Of a DNA stretch of 33,332 nucleotides, positions 25,110 to 32,986 are shown one piece after another. Position numbers and translations under genes: made by a program. The DNA is taken from positions 1-33,332 of the forward strand of contig NZ_AUIV01000031.1 of assembly GCF_000423885.1 (NCBI RefSeq), written 5' to 3'. Each line of letters starts with the position of its first letter. Within the stretch, counting starts at the first letter, position 1. Origin of the DNA: Thermomonas fusca DSM 15424. GTDB lineage: Bacteria > Pseudomonadota > Gammaproteobacteria > Xanthomonadales > Xanthomonadaceae. Below the pieces are notes generated by a model. The model was not told the origin of the DNA. It saw only the letters and a program-made list of their open reading frames with translations, and searched no databases.

Positions 25110-26504
25110 ATGTTAAAAGTTGCGTTAACTATTCTTCTTCTGGCAGGAGGCGTTGCTTGGAATTTTGAAGCTCGCGACGACGCCTCTACAGCACAAATTA
25201 GGTGGAACCCAATATCCGGCGGCGAAGGCTTTCGCGTTCTAGGCGAAGGCGATCCCTCGGACGAACGAGGTGCGAGCGTCACGATTGATTCCACAAGCAC
25301 CGCGAAGGCGTCTTTTGGTGGCGCGATGGCGTCGCTCGATGTAGCCCGCTTTCGAGGGCAAGAGCTAGTATTAGCGGGTCAACTGGAAGTTACGGATGGC
25401 CCAGGAAACGCAGCAATATGGATTCGAGCAGACGGAAATGGACGGCGCCCAGCTTTTTCTACAAGCGCGACCATGCCTGTAATTAAAGGCTCCAAGGAGC
25501 AGCGCAAGATTTGGATATACGCACCCGAAGACACAAATAACCTTGTCGTGGGTGCCATTGTGAAAGGGGAGGCTAAAGCCAAGGTTTCGCAACTTACAGT
25601 ACGCGCACTTCCGCAGCGGTCGCTCTCATCCGCAACTGCAAAGCAAGTATTGCTCAGCATTCTCTCTTTAGTCGAAAAGAATGCGCTGAATGCCTCAAAA
25701 TTGGATGTACCCGCACTTCGAAACACACTTATCACAGAGGGTCTTGAGCAAAGTAATCCGCTGGAAGGTTACGCCCGCGGAGCTCGCGTGCTCGAAGGCC
25801 TTCAGGATGGCCACAGTTTTCTCTTGACGCCCAAAGATGCATCGTTTTACCGCTCAACCGGCACGAGATACGGGCTTATGCAGTCGTCACTGATACATGG
25901 AGTTGGCTACATCAACGTTCCGGGATTTAGAGGGACCGCACTCAAGCAGACCACTGAGTACGCCAATGAAATATGTTCGAAGTTGGCGCAACTCAACGCC
26001 AAACGTGCAACGGGATGGGTGGTGGATCTAAGGCAGAACAACGGTGGGAACATGTGGCCGATGCTGGATGGTTTGCAGCCGCTGTTGGGTCGCGGAAGCT
26101 ACGGCAGTTTTCGTGATCGAAACGGCAACGAAACTCCTTTGGTCTCGAAAGGAAAGAAGCGATGTCAAACTACCGTTCCATCCAACGCGCGGGTCGCAGT
26201 TCTGATCGGCCGTAATACTGCTAGCTCCGGCGAAGCAATTGCGATTGCTTTCAGCGGAAGGCCGAATACCCGAACTTTTGGCTCCGCGACAGCGGGACTA
26301 TCCACCGCCAATTCTACTTACGCACTCCCCGGGGGCGGAACCCTAGTCCTCACAACAGGAGTTGCGGTGGATCGCCTTGGGCGGTTATTCCCAGCTGGAC
26401 TAAAGCCAGACGAGTCGATATCAGATCAGGGTACAGCCGATCAAACCTTAGGCTCGGCTATTGCATGGGTGAGGAGTGATAAGATTAGAAAGTCAGACCC
26501 ATAA
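25110..26504 (+). CDS. Secreted S41-family peptidase in the lanthipeptide cluster
   Basis: A 464-residue protein starting with a short positively charged and hydrophobic segment (MLKVALTILLLAGGVAW) that looks like a signal peptide or anchor. Residues 25-170 form a beta-rich domain. Residues 175-455 form an S41 (tail-specific/tricorn-like) peptidase: LQDGHSFLL (H235), VVDLRQNNGGNMWPM (the family's strand-loop), and NTASSGEAIAIAF with the likely nucleophile S372 or S373 and E375, then FGSATAGLSTAN. There is no PDZ domain. S41 peptidases cleave unstructured C-termini. Here it precedes lanC by 66 bases, so it could process the lanthipeptide leader, give immunity, or be a bystander. Confidence 0.85.
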   Translation: MLKVALTILLLAGGVAWNFEARDDASTAQIRWNPISGGEGFRVLGEGDPSDERGASVTIDSTSTAKASFGGAMASLDVARFRGQELVLAGQLEVTDGPGNAAIWIRADGNGRRPAFSTSATMPVIKGSKEQRKIWIYAPEDTNNLVVGAIVKGEAKAKVSQLTVRALPQRSLSSATAKQVLLSILSLVEKNALNASKLDVPALRNTLITEGLEQSNPLEGYARGARVLEGLQDGHSFLLTPKDASFYRSTGTRYGLMQSSLIHGVGYINVPGFRGTALKQTTEYANEICSKLAQLNAKRATGWVVDLRQNNGGNMWPMLDGLQPLLGRGSYGSFRDRNGNETPLVSKGKKRCQTTVPSNARVAVLIGRNTASSGEAIAIAFSGRPNTRTFGSATAGLSTANSTYALPGGGTLVLTTGVAVDRLGRLFPAGLKPDESISDQGTADQTLGSAIAWVRSDKIRKSDP

Positions 26505-26570
26505 TTGTTACGCGGCGATAGATTCAATTAATCATCGCTACGGATCCCGATCTGCTGCGCGAGGTTTGGT

Positions 26571-27716
26571 TTGGCTAGCATGACTCCCTTCGCGATCGGC
26601 GAGAATACCGATCACTTGGCGCAGAAGATTCGGCAGGAGTATCGCCGAATTTTAGCTGCGCTCACCGCGTCTGTTTCCGCCGCGATCCTCGATCACAGAA
26701 CCCGAACAGCGTCAGAATTGACGTCGTTAGTGTTTCTTTTGTGCACCGTAGGTGACGAAGTACCCTCCGCTAAGGAAGCTGAGCTCTGGGATGTCTTAGA
26801 CCTAAAACTTCGGAGTGCGATCGAAAAACAACCGATGGCTCCAGGGCTATTCGGTGGTATAGCCGGTATTTTGTACGCTTGTGAACATGCCTCTCGAGCA
26901 GACAAGGGTCTTCATGACCTCAGTGAGGAGCTTAGACAGCTAAATCCTGGCCTAGTCAGCTTTGGAGCCACATCGAAGGCGGCAGACTACGATCTTATTT
27001 CGGGAGCGTGCGGAATTCTTGCGCTAGCATGCTTCGCACGAGGATTTAGCGCAGATGACTTGGATTCAATTGTTACAAACATCCTGCGCGGCAAGGCGTC
27101 TATTCCCGCCGGTGAAAATCTCGGGATCGCTCACGGGCTCCCAGGCACGATTTTAGTCCTCCTCCGCGCTCGAAAGCATCTCACCAAAAATAGGCGAAAT
27201 GAAGTTGACAGTTTTATTCGCGCTGCGTGCGAGCGAATTCTGCAGGCTGCTAATTCTGACAACTTCGCCAGTAGATATCCCTACTTTGCTGGAACGAGCG
27301 GCACCTCGCGATTGGCATGGTGCTATGGTGACTTGGCAGTTGCCTATACCCTTTGTGAGGTGCATGAAGTTTTGCCTAGCGAAGTTCTTAGGTCAGAGAT
27401 CCAAATCTCGTGCGACGCTATCGCGATGCGAACTGTACAAAACTCAGGGTGCACCGACTTGAATTACTGCCATGGCGCGATTGGCGTCGTGCACATGATC
27501 CGAAGAGTTCTCAACTTTGGTGACCACGCTGGCCTTCGGACATCGTTGATGATGTGGATGGATTATGTCCTCAGCCAGCTTACTCAGATCGACATATGCC
27601 AATTCTCTCTGGACAAGCTGGATCTCTTAGATTCGCCGTGCGGCGCACTGATTTTTGCTAAATCCGGAGTCGATGGCTCTCCTAACGGACTATCCCACAT
27701 GTCGCTGATTGATTAA
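26571..27716 (+). CDS. lanC: Lanthipeptide cyclase LanC
   Basis: LanC is a zinc enzyme that adds Cys thiols to dehydroalanine and dehydrobutyrine to form lanthionine rings. The 381-residue product has the repeat signatures of the double alpha-barrel: GLFGGIAGILY, LISGACGIL, the acid/base His in GIAHGLPG (H188), and the zinc ligands in WCYGDLAVAY (C251) and NYCHGAIGV (C300, H301). The TTG at 26571 has GAGG six bases upstream and is my preferred start; the in-frame ATG at 26580 is the alternative, giving 378 residues. The gene is 20 bases before lanB. All active-site residues are present, so it should be functional. Confidence 0.9.
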   Translation: MASMTPFAIGENTDHLAQKIRQEYRRILAALTASVSAAILDHRTRTASELTSLVFLLCTVGDEVPSAKEAELWDVLDLKLRSAIEKQPMAPGLFGGIAGILYACEHASRADKGLHDLSEELRQLNPGLVSFGATSKAADYDLISGACGILALACFARGFSADDLDSIVTNILRGKASIPAGENLGIAHGLPGTILVLLRARKHLTKNRRNEVDSFIRAACERILQAANSDNFASRYPYFAGTSGTSRLAWCYGDLAVAYTLCEVHEVLPSEVLRSEIQISCDAIAMRTVQNSGCTDLNYCHGAIGVVHMIRRVLNFGDHAGLRTSLMMWMDYVLSQLTQIDICQFSLDKLDLLDSPCGALIFAKSGVDGSPNGLSHMSLID

Positions 27717-27736
27717 GCCGCGGGCAACAGATCAAG

Positions 27737-30637
27737 ATGAAAGTCCATCTATCCAGATACGGGTTCTTGCGTCAGCCAGCAGGGGATTGGCGAGATATGG
27801 TTGGAGGCGACGGCGCCTCAGCTCTAGACATCGCAAATCTAGCTCGCAAAGCACTCGATCCAGAATTTCGTGAGATTGTTTCAACCCTGATCCACAGGCG
27901 GAAAATCCTTCGAGAATCCACAAGAGATGAGCGCGCAATATTTGCCGAGTATAAATATCTGTCTCGCATCTCTACCCGCTGCACGCCGTATGGGTGGAGC
28001 GTTATCACGAGTTTTGTGAAATTCGGCGCCGGAGGGCTTGCGGAAGAAGGCCCGACAGGCCGTTATTTCCAGGCGATCGATATCGACAAGTCAATTCTCG
28101 TTACGCTCTGCAGAAATCAGCGTAGAAATGTGGTTATTTCTGGAGAAACGCCCGTCTCACTTAATCCCACTCTATTCAAATGTGATGGCAAATTCAGATA
28201 TTACAACTTTACCGGCCAAGACTCAGGTGAAGCTTACGAACTGGCCACTGTCGTTGATGACAGTTCCGCGTCGGTCGTCGTAGAAGCAACACTACGCCAT
28301 GAGGTTTGTAGAGCCGACGAGCTTTGTGAACTTCTCATGGAGCGTGAGCAAGTCGAGTTCGAAGAAGCCCTCACATACTTGGGGGAGTTGGCTTCGAGCG
28401 GAGTCCTGTACGCGGGTCCTAGGCCAACAGTCAACTCACCGACATCCACCTCAGTGGAGATTGGCAAGTTGGCTGTCACTACCGAAGATCATGAGTTAGC
28501 GATGGTTGCCGAACTCGCGCAACAAGTGGCACGAAACTCAAAACAGAAAGCGTCGCAAACGATTTGTGACATCAATGCTGCCCTTGCCGCGAAGCTGCCA
28601 TGCGACCCCAAGCAGTGGGTTGTCAATTGCCACGCATACCGAGAAGGCGTGGCTGCAACTTACTCAGACGACCTTTTGGACGACGTGGAAAGTGTTCTTG
28701 CGGAACTCACCCCGCATTTCTATTGGTTTAATGCAGATTTGTTCGATTTCCACGACGCATTCTTGCGAAAGTTCGGCGAGGCCCCCGTTCCTTTGCTTCT
28801 GGCCATCGACCAGGAATATGGTATCGACCTGAAAGACGTTAAGACTCGGAATTCTTCGATTCGCACACTCGACCAACTATTAGTTGAGAAGATGTGCCAT
28901 GCACTCAAAGAAAACTTGGCACAGGTATCAATATCAAAAGATGAGCTGCCGAAAGACGAAGGATCTTTACTTCATAATTGGATTGTGTCGCAGACCGGCA
29001 CTGTGCAACTCGAACTACTCCATGATTTTCCTAATAGTTCCTCGCCAAGCTATCACCTGCAGGGCGTAACTCTGGGCTCTCCGCAGCGGTTTTACTCCAG
29101 ATTTTTACCGCACCATCGCGATGTTTGGGAAACGCTCTCGTCAGACGACAGGTTCGGGGACGACGGAGATGCAACCATCTACGCCGATGTGCAGTTCCTC
29201 GCAGAAGGACGTATGGCAAACGTCACAGGAGTAGTTCCGAGCCATCAGCACGCGATCATTTGCGATGAAATAAGTCCTCCCCGAGATTGCATACCTATAG
29301 CACTCTCGGATCTGGTTCTGCAAAGCGACGGAAATAAACTGCGTCTCTTTTCGACAAAACTACAGAAGCCAGTGGTTCCTGTTTTCAACCACCCGTTCAA
29401 TACCGATCTCTCACTTCGCCCGGCAATCGCCATCTTGGGGATGTTCAGCCGGATGACTCAACCGACATTCTACTTCAGCTGGCCCGGGCTCCTCACAACA
29501 TCCAGATTTCTCCCGCGAGTCACGTATCGTTCGGCCATTCTGTCACTTGCGACGTGGCGCTTAGATCTCTCTGGTCTCAAGAATATGTCGACGGTCGATG
29601 CTATTGGACACCTTCGCAGTGAGCTTTCCGATGTTCCAAGGTTCTTCTCACATGGAATGGGAGACAAGTTCATTGTTTACGACAAGGAGTCAGATCTTGC
29701 CCTGCGGTGCTTTCTGAAAGAAGCCCGGTATGCTTCCCATGCAGAGATAAGGGAGTCGCTGATTAACGAAAGGTACCAAGCTGTTAGTTGCCAGCCGATC
29801 AACCAGTTGCACATACCCTTTCGCATTAATCAGTTGCAAGCCGAGCCGATTACTGCTCTACGCACAAACGTTGGCCCCAAAGGCGCAATCCATCGTCCCG
29901 GCGCCCAATGGGCAACGCTAAAGATCTATATCAATCAGCGTTCGATGCCTGATTTTATCGCTGGCGAGCTGTCTCGATTAGTCGGCGAAATTCTAGATGA
30001 GCGATGTAAGTGGTTCTTTATTCGATATCGAGACCCAAAGCCTCATATCAGGCTACGGATTCATGGACCATCTAGTCACCTGTGGGCCATTACAGTTCCA
30101 AGTGTATTGAACTTCCTAAACTCCGATGCAACCTCCCTCAGAATCAATGACGTTGTGCTAGAGCCGTACGTTCCGGAACTGCACAGATATGGACAAGATG
30201 ATCGCATTGATAATTGCGAAGATATTTTCTGTGCTGACAGTGCGCGCGCCCTGACTTCCGTAACGAACTTTCTTCAGGATCGTAAGGTCGGAATTGAGAC
30301 GGTCACGCTACTGCACTTGCATCACCTTCTCGAATGGTTGGGCGTCGATCCAAATCGCCGCATCAAGCTACTGCGAGTCATGGGAGCCGGCGCCGACCGA
30401 TCTTTCGCCGCCAGCTACTTTGCGGCCAAGAAAAGCTCCATGCAGCATCACTTTCGAACAGCACGGTTTGCTCGTGAGCCTAGGCATCCTCAGTATGACG
30501 ACTCGGTGCTTTCGTCGATCTTACACATGGCCGTCAACCGAGTATCGGGCGTGCTTCCGAAAAAGCATGAGTCCGCCATCTACAATCTATTGATGCGCTG
30601 GTATATGCGTTCGCTAATGAGCAGCGATGGGGTTTAG
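27737..30637 (+). CDS. lanB: Class I lanthipeptide dehydratase LanB
   Basis: LanB glutamylates Ser/Thr of the precursor with glutamyl-tRNA and eliminates glutamate to give dehydroamino acids. At 966 residues it has the full-length class I architecture. The N-terminal glutamylation domain covers about 1-700, with YLSRISTRCTPYGWS (74-88; the family's R-x-[ST]-P-[FY]-G element) and the later FLPRVTYRSAILS. The SpaB_C elimination domain follows at about 720-955, with WATLKIYINQRSMPDF and WFFIRYRDPKPHIRLRIHG. The modified residues are in the peptide encoded 154 bases downstream. No frameshift is seen. Codon use is less GC-rich than in the regions upstream, as in lanC. Confidence 0.93.
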   Translation: MKVHLSRYGFLRQPAGDWRDMVGGDGASALDIANLARKALDPEFREIVSTLIHRRKILRESTRDERAIFAEYKYLSRISTRCTPYGWSVITSFVKFGAGGLAEEGPTGRYFQAIDIDKSILVTLCRNQRRNVVISGETPVSLNPTLFKCDGKFRYYNFTGQDSGEAYELATVVDDSSASVVVEATLRHEVCRADELCELLMEREQVEFEEALTYLGELASSGVLYAGPRPTVNSPTSTSVEIGKLAVTTEDHELAMVAELAQQVARNSKQKASQTICDINAALAAKLPCDPKQWVVNCHAYREGVAATYSDDLLDDVESVLAELTPHFYWFNADLFDFHDAFLRKFGEAPVPLLLAIDQEYGIDLKDVKTRNSSIRTLDQLLVEKMCHALKENLAQVSISKDELPKDEGSLLHNWIVSQTGTVQLELLHDFPNSSSPSYHLQGVTLGSPQRFYSRFLPHHRDVWETLSSDDRFGDDGDATIYADVQFLAEGRMANVTGVVPSHQHAIICDEISPPRDCIPIALSDLVLQSDGNKLRLFSTKLQKPVVPVFNHPFNTDLSLRPAIAILGMFSRMTQPTFYFSWPGLLTTSRFLPRVTYRSAILSLATWRLDLSGLKNMSTVDAIGHLRSELSDVPRFFSHGMGDKFIVYDKESDLALRCFLKEARYASHAEIRESLINERYQAVSCQPINQLHIPFRINQLQAEPITALRTNVGPKGAIHRPGAQWATLKIYINQRSMPDFIAGELSRLVGEILDERCKWFFIRYRDPKPHIRLRIHGPSSHLWAITVPSVLNFLNSDATSLRINDVVLEPYVPELHRYGQDDRIDNCEDIFCADSARALTSVTNFLQDRKVGIETVTLLHLHHLLEWLGVDPNRRIKLLRVMGAGADRSFAASYFAAKKSSMQHHFRTARFAREPRHPQYDDSVLSSILHMAVNRVSGVLPKKHESAIYNLLMRWYMRSLMSSDGV

Positions 30638-30723
30638 CTACAGGCAGACGTGATTTTGCAGTAATCTGGCACAGTGGCGCGACATGTGACTTTTTGCTTT
30701 TCTGCAAAGGATCCAGAGTACTG

Positions 30724-30751
30724 TTGACTCCGTTAAGGTATCGGTTAGTCT
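30724..30751 (+). promoter_or_regulatory. Putative promoter of the precursor gene
   Basis: TTGACT (30724-30729) and TAGTCT (30746-30751) are separated by 16 bases and lie about 40 bases before the precursor ATG. The leader contains a small hairpin CGGGG-AATTGG-CCCCG (30757-30772). AGGAG (30781-30785) sits six bases before the ATG. A separate promoter would let the precursor be made in excess of the enzymes. Confidence 0.5.
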
Positions 30752-30791
30752 TAAGGCGGGGAATTGGCCCCGTCGCAAACAGGAGTTCCCA

Positions 30792-31049
30792 ATGTCGGGC
30801 AAATTGAAGGTTCACAAGTCAACCGTTCGTGTCCTCAGCGATGCAGAATCGTCGAGTGTTGCAGGAGGAATGATGATGAATGAGCATCAGATCACCTACA
30901 TGTGTCCCGGAGATGCTTCGTTGGGACCCTGCTACACGACTAGGTGCGGCGGCGGTGGCGGCGGCGGCGGACCGAGTTTTACGACTGATTGTGCAACAAG
31001 TGGATGCGGCCCCGGTGATTCGACCGTCTGTAGTCCCGGCCCGGTCTGA
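30792..31049 (+). CDS. lanA: Class I lanthipeptide precursor peptide
   Basis: The 85-residue product has a leader of 26 residues (KLKVHKSTVRVLSDAESSSV ending in AGG) typical of class I precursors with a double-glycine cleavage site at G25-G26. The 59-residue core carries six Cys (38, 47, 52, 67, 72, 80). Each has Ser or Thr two to five residues before it: T35, S43, T49/T50, S62/T64/T65, T69/S70 and S77/T78. This would allow six small non-overlapping rings. A run of eight glycines (53-60) separates the first three from the last three Cys. The gene follows lanB, has its own promoter and RBS, and ends at a strong terminator. No identical known peptide comes to mind. Confidence 0.88.
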   Translation: MSGKLKVHKSTVRVLSDAESSSVAGGMMMNEHQITYMCPGDASLGPCYTTRCGGGGGGGGPSFTTDCATSGCGPGDSTVCSPGPV

Positions 31050-31063
31050 CAAGCAGCTGAATT

Positions 31064-31104
31064 GAACGGCCACCAGGCGAAGCCTGGTGGCCGTTCTTTT
31101 TTTT
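31064..31104 (+). terminator. Rho-independent terminator of the precursor gene
   Basis: GAACGGCCACCAGGC (31064-31078) pairs perfectly over 15 bp with GCCTGGTGGCCGTTC (31082-31096) around a GAA loop, followed by eight T (31097-31104). It lies 15 bases after the precursor stop. Confidence 0.95.
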
Positions 31105-31139
31105 GATAGTTCCCAGCCTTTCCGGACCAAAGTTGGCTT

Positions 31140-31253
31140 GAGTTCCCGGATGGATATCTGCTTGAGAAGTTTGTAGATCAATGGTTTCAGGTCTTTGTTC
31201 CGATGGTTGTAGCGGTAGCAAACCTCTGCGGGGTGCAGATGGGAGTATTGGTG
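31140..31253 (-). pseudogene. Transposase C-terminal remnant (ISXO2/IS1595-like)
   Basis: The minus strand reads HLHPAEVCYRYNHRNKDLKP, then LIYKLLKQISIRE, resembling the conserved end of ISXO2-like (IS1595) transposases, where a Y-R-Y/F-N-x-R motif precedes the last helix. The frame runs on into the terminator without a start, and the upstream part is cut by IS copy 2 at 31254. Assignment is by pattern and is tentative. Confidence 0.4.
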
Positions 31254-31321
31254 CGACGCCCCCCCGGTTTTGAGTAGCACGGCGATCTGGAGTCCAATCC
31301 CCACCATCAAGGAGATTGGAC

Positions 31322-31585
31322 GTGAAGAAGCGCTTTTCCGAAGAACAGATCATCGGCTTCCTGCGTGAGGCGGAAGCCGGCCTGCCGGTCAAGGACCTGT
31401 GCCGGCGGCATGGTTTCAGCGAAGCCTCGTACTACCTGTGGCGCAGCAAGTTCGGCGGCATGAGCGTGCCCGACGCCAAGCGCCTGAAGGAGCTGGAGGC
31501 AGAGAACACCCGGCTGAAGAAGCTGCTGGCCGAGCAGGTGTTCGAGAACGACCTGATCAAGGACGCCCTGCGAAAAAAGTGGTGA
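31322..31585 (+). CDS. IS3-family transposase OrfA, copy 2
   Basis: This is the same OrfA as copy 1 with a few substitutions (for example RFSEEQIIGFLREAEAGLPV and QVFENDLIKDALRKKW). The GTG at 31322 has AGGAG eight bases upstream. The 3' end CGA-AAA-AAG-TGG-TGA (31571-31585) contains the canonical A-AAA-AAG -1 frameshift heptamer (31573-31579), which would give the OrfAB transposase. Confidence 0.9.
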   Translation: MKKRFSEEQIIGFLREAEAGLPVKDLCRRHGFSEASYYLWRSKFGGMSVPDAKRLKELEAENTRLKKLLAEQVFENDLIKDALRKKW

Positions 31586-32421
31586 CCGCACCGGCGCGAC
31601 GCGAGCTGGTGCGGCATTTGGGGGACAAAGGCTTGAGCGAGCGGCGGGCGCTGGCGGTCGTGCGCATGAGCGCCAGCGCCTACCGCTATGCGCCGCGCCC
31701 GGATCGCAACGTCGAGCTCCGGGCACGGATCCTGGCACTGGCGCAACGGCACAAGCGCTACGGCGTCGGGATGATCTACCTCAAGCTCAGGCAGGACGGG
31801 ATGCTCGTGAACTACAAGCGCGTCGAACGGCTGTACCAGGAGGCGAAGCTGCAGGTGCGGCGGCGCAAGCGCAAGAAGGTGCTGCCCGGCGAACGCCAGC
31901 CGCTGGTTCGGCCGCTGACGGCCAACCAGGTCTGGTCCATGGATTTCGTGTTCGACCGCACCGCCGAAGGCCGGGTGCTGAAGTGCCTGACGATTGTCGA
32001 CGACGCGACCCACGAAGCGGTGGCGATCGAGGTTGAGCGCGCCATCTCCGGGCTCGGCGTGACCCGCGTGTTGGATCGGTTGGCCCTGACTCGCGGCCTG
32101 CCGCAGGTGATCCGAACCGACAACGGCAAGGAGTTCTGCGGCAAGGCCATGGTCACCTGGGCGTACGAACGCGGCGTCCTGCTGCGACTGATCCAGCCCG
32201 GCAAGCCGAACCAGAACGCCTACGTCGAATCCTTCAACGGCCGGCTCCGCGACGAGTGTCTCAACGAGCACTGGTTCATCCACCTGCTGCATGCCCGGAC
32301 GGTCATCGAGACCTGGCGGCGCGAGTACAACGAGGAGCGACCGAAGAAGGCTCTGGGCGGGCAGACGCCAAGCGCCTACGCAAAGCAACTGGCATCCGCT
32401 ACCATCAACCCCGGACTCTAA
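31579..32421 (+). CDS. IS3-family transposase OrfB (DDE), copy 2
   Basis: This is the catalytic part, in the -1 frame relative to OrfA and probably expressed as an OrfAB fusion through the slippery heptamer. GTG codons at 31579 and 31582 are the only nearby start-like codons. The three acidic residues are in WSMDFVFD, VIRTDNGKEF and NAYVESFNG. The protein is nearly identical to copy 1 and ends LASATINPGL. Confidence 0.9.
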   Translation: MVTAPARRELVRHLGDKGLSERRALAVVRMSASAYRYAPRPDRNVELRARILALAQRHKRYGVGMIYLKLRQDGMLVNYKRVERLYQEAKLQVRRRKRKKVLPGERQPLVRPLTANQVWSMDFVFDRTAEGRVLKCLTIVDDATHEAVAIEVERAISGLGVTRVLDRLALTRGLPQVIRTDNGKEFCGKAMVTWAYERGVLLRLIQPGKPNQNAYVESFNGRLRDECLNEHWFIHLLHARTVIETWRREYNEERPKKALGGQTPSAYAKQLASATINPGL

Positions 32422-32490
32422 ATCGTCCCGCTACTGAAAGCGGGGGGACGTCGCTGATTGCTCGCCAAATATCTGCAGAACGACGTCGCG

Positions 32491-32985
32491 CTACTGGGAC
32501 TCAGATCGACCCCAAGCGATTCGGCCTTCATTAAGTGTCAAAACTTGATCGGCGCTCGCAATTGTTTCTGGTCTGTGTGCCACGATAATTCTTGTCAAGT
32601 TAAGAGCCTTGACTGCGTCATTTACCTGTCTCTCTTTCGAAACGTCCAAATGACTTGTAGCTTCATCCAGGAACAACAGCTTGGGGTCGCGATATAGCGC
32701 GCGTGCCAAGACGACTCGTTGCTTTTGCCCCCCAGAAAGCAAGCTTCCCATGTCGCCAATCAGGCTGTGGTAGCCCATTGGCATGTCGACGATTTCATCA
32801 TGAACACCGGCCAACCTGGCAGCGGTTTCTATGCGTGTGACATCAATCTCTTCATCGAAGAAGGAAATATTGTCAGCAATCGTGCCAGCAAAAAGCTGGT
32901 CGTCTTGCATGACTGCACCCATGAGGCTGCGGACAGACTCCGGTACACCATATCTCACATCCTGACCACCGATTCGGACACGGGT
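32491..32985 (-). pseudogene. C-terminal ATPase part of a bacteriocin-type ABC exporter (LanT-like), 5'-truncated
   Basis: The minus strand encodes the second half of an ABC nucleotide-binding domain: the Q-loop region MGAVMQDDQLFAGTIADNI, the signature LLSGGQKQRVVLARAL, Walker B LLFLDEATSHLD and the switch His in IIVAHRP. It ends normally at GRSESQ. The D-D-Q-L-F-A-G-T-I-A-D-N-I pattern is typical of peptidase-containing bacteriocin/lanthipeptide exporters (C39-TM-NBD). Upstream, GGRTRVRIGGQD can be read back to about 32985. There the coding sequence is replaced by an IS3-family orfB, so the Walker A, membrane and peptidase domains are absent. A start at 32958 would not make a working protein. 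Its place beside the precursor suggests it exported that peptide. Confidence 0.83.
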
Positions 32986-32986
32986 T

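Larger units (their letters stand above)
31254..32453 (+). mobile_element. 1200-bp IS3-family element, copy 2
   Basis: This has the same length, orientation and ends as copy 1 (CGACGCCCCCCCGGTTTTGA at the left, CTGAAAGCGGGGGGACGTCG at the right), and both orfs are intact. The two copies differ at many synonymous sites, so they are related elements that diverged some time ago and not a recent duplication. Insertion separates the precursor region from the transporter remnant. No target duplication is evident (GGTG left, CTGA right). Confidence 0.85.

Noticed and set aside
30940..30972. GGC-rich run as a tandem-repeat assembly artefact breaking the precursor gene
   Set aside because: The run keeps the frame, encodes eight glycines, and Cys-containing sequence continues in frame on both sides to a normal stop and terminator.
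17891..32453. Composite transposon formed by the two IS3 copies carrying the NAD and lanthipeptide genes
   Set aside because: The copies have diverged at many synonymous sites, no outer target duplication is visible, and each sits in separate IS debris; independent insertions explain the layout better.
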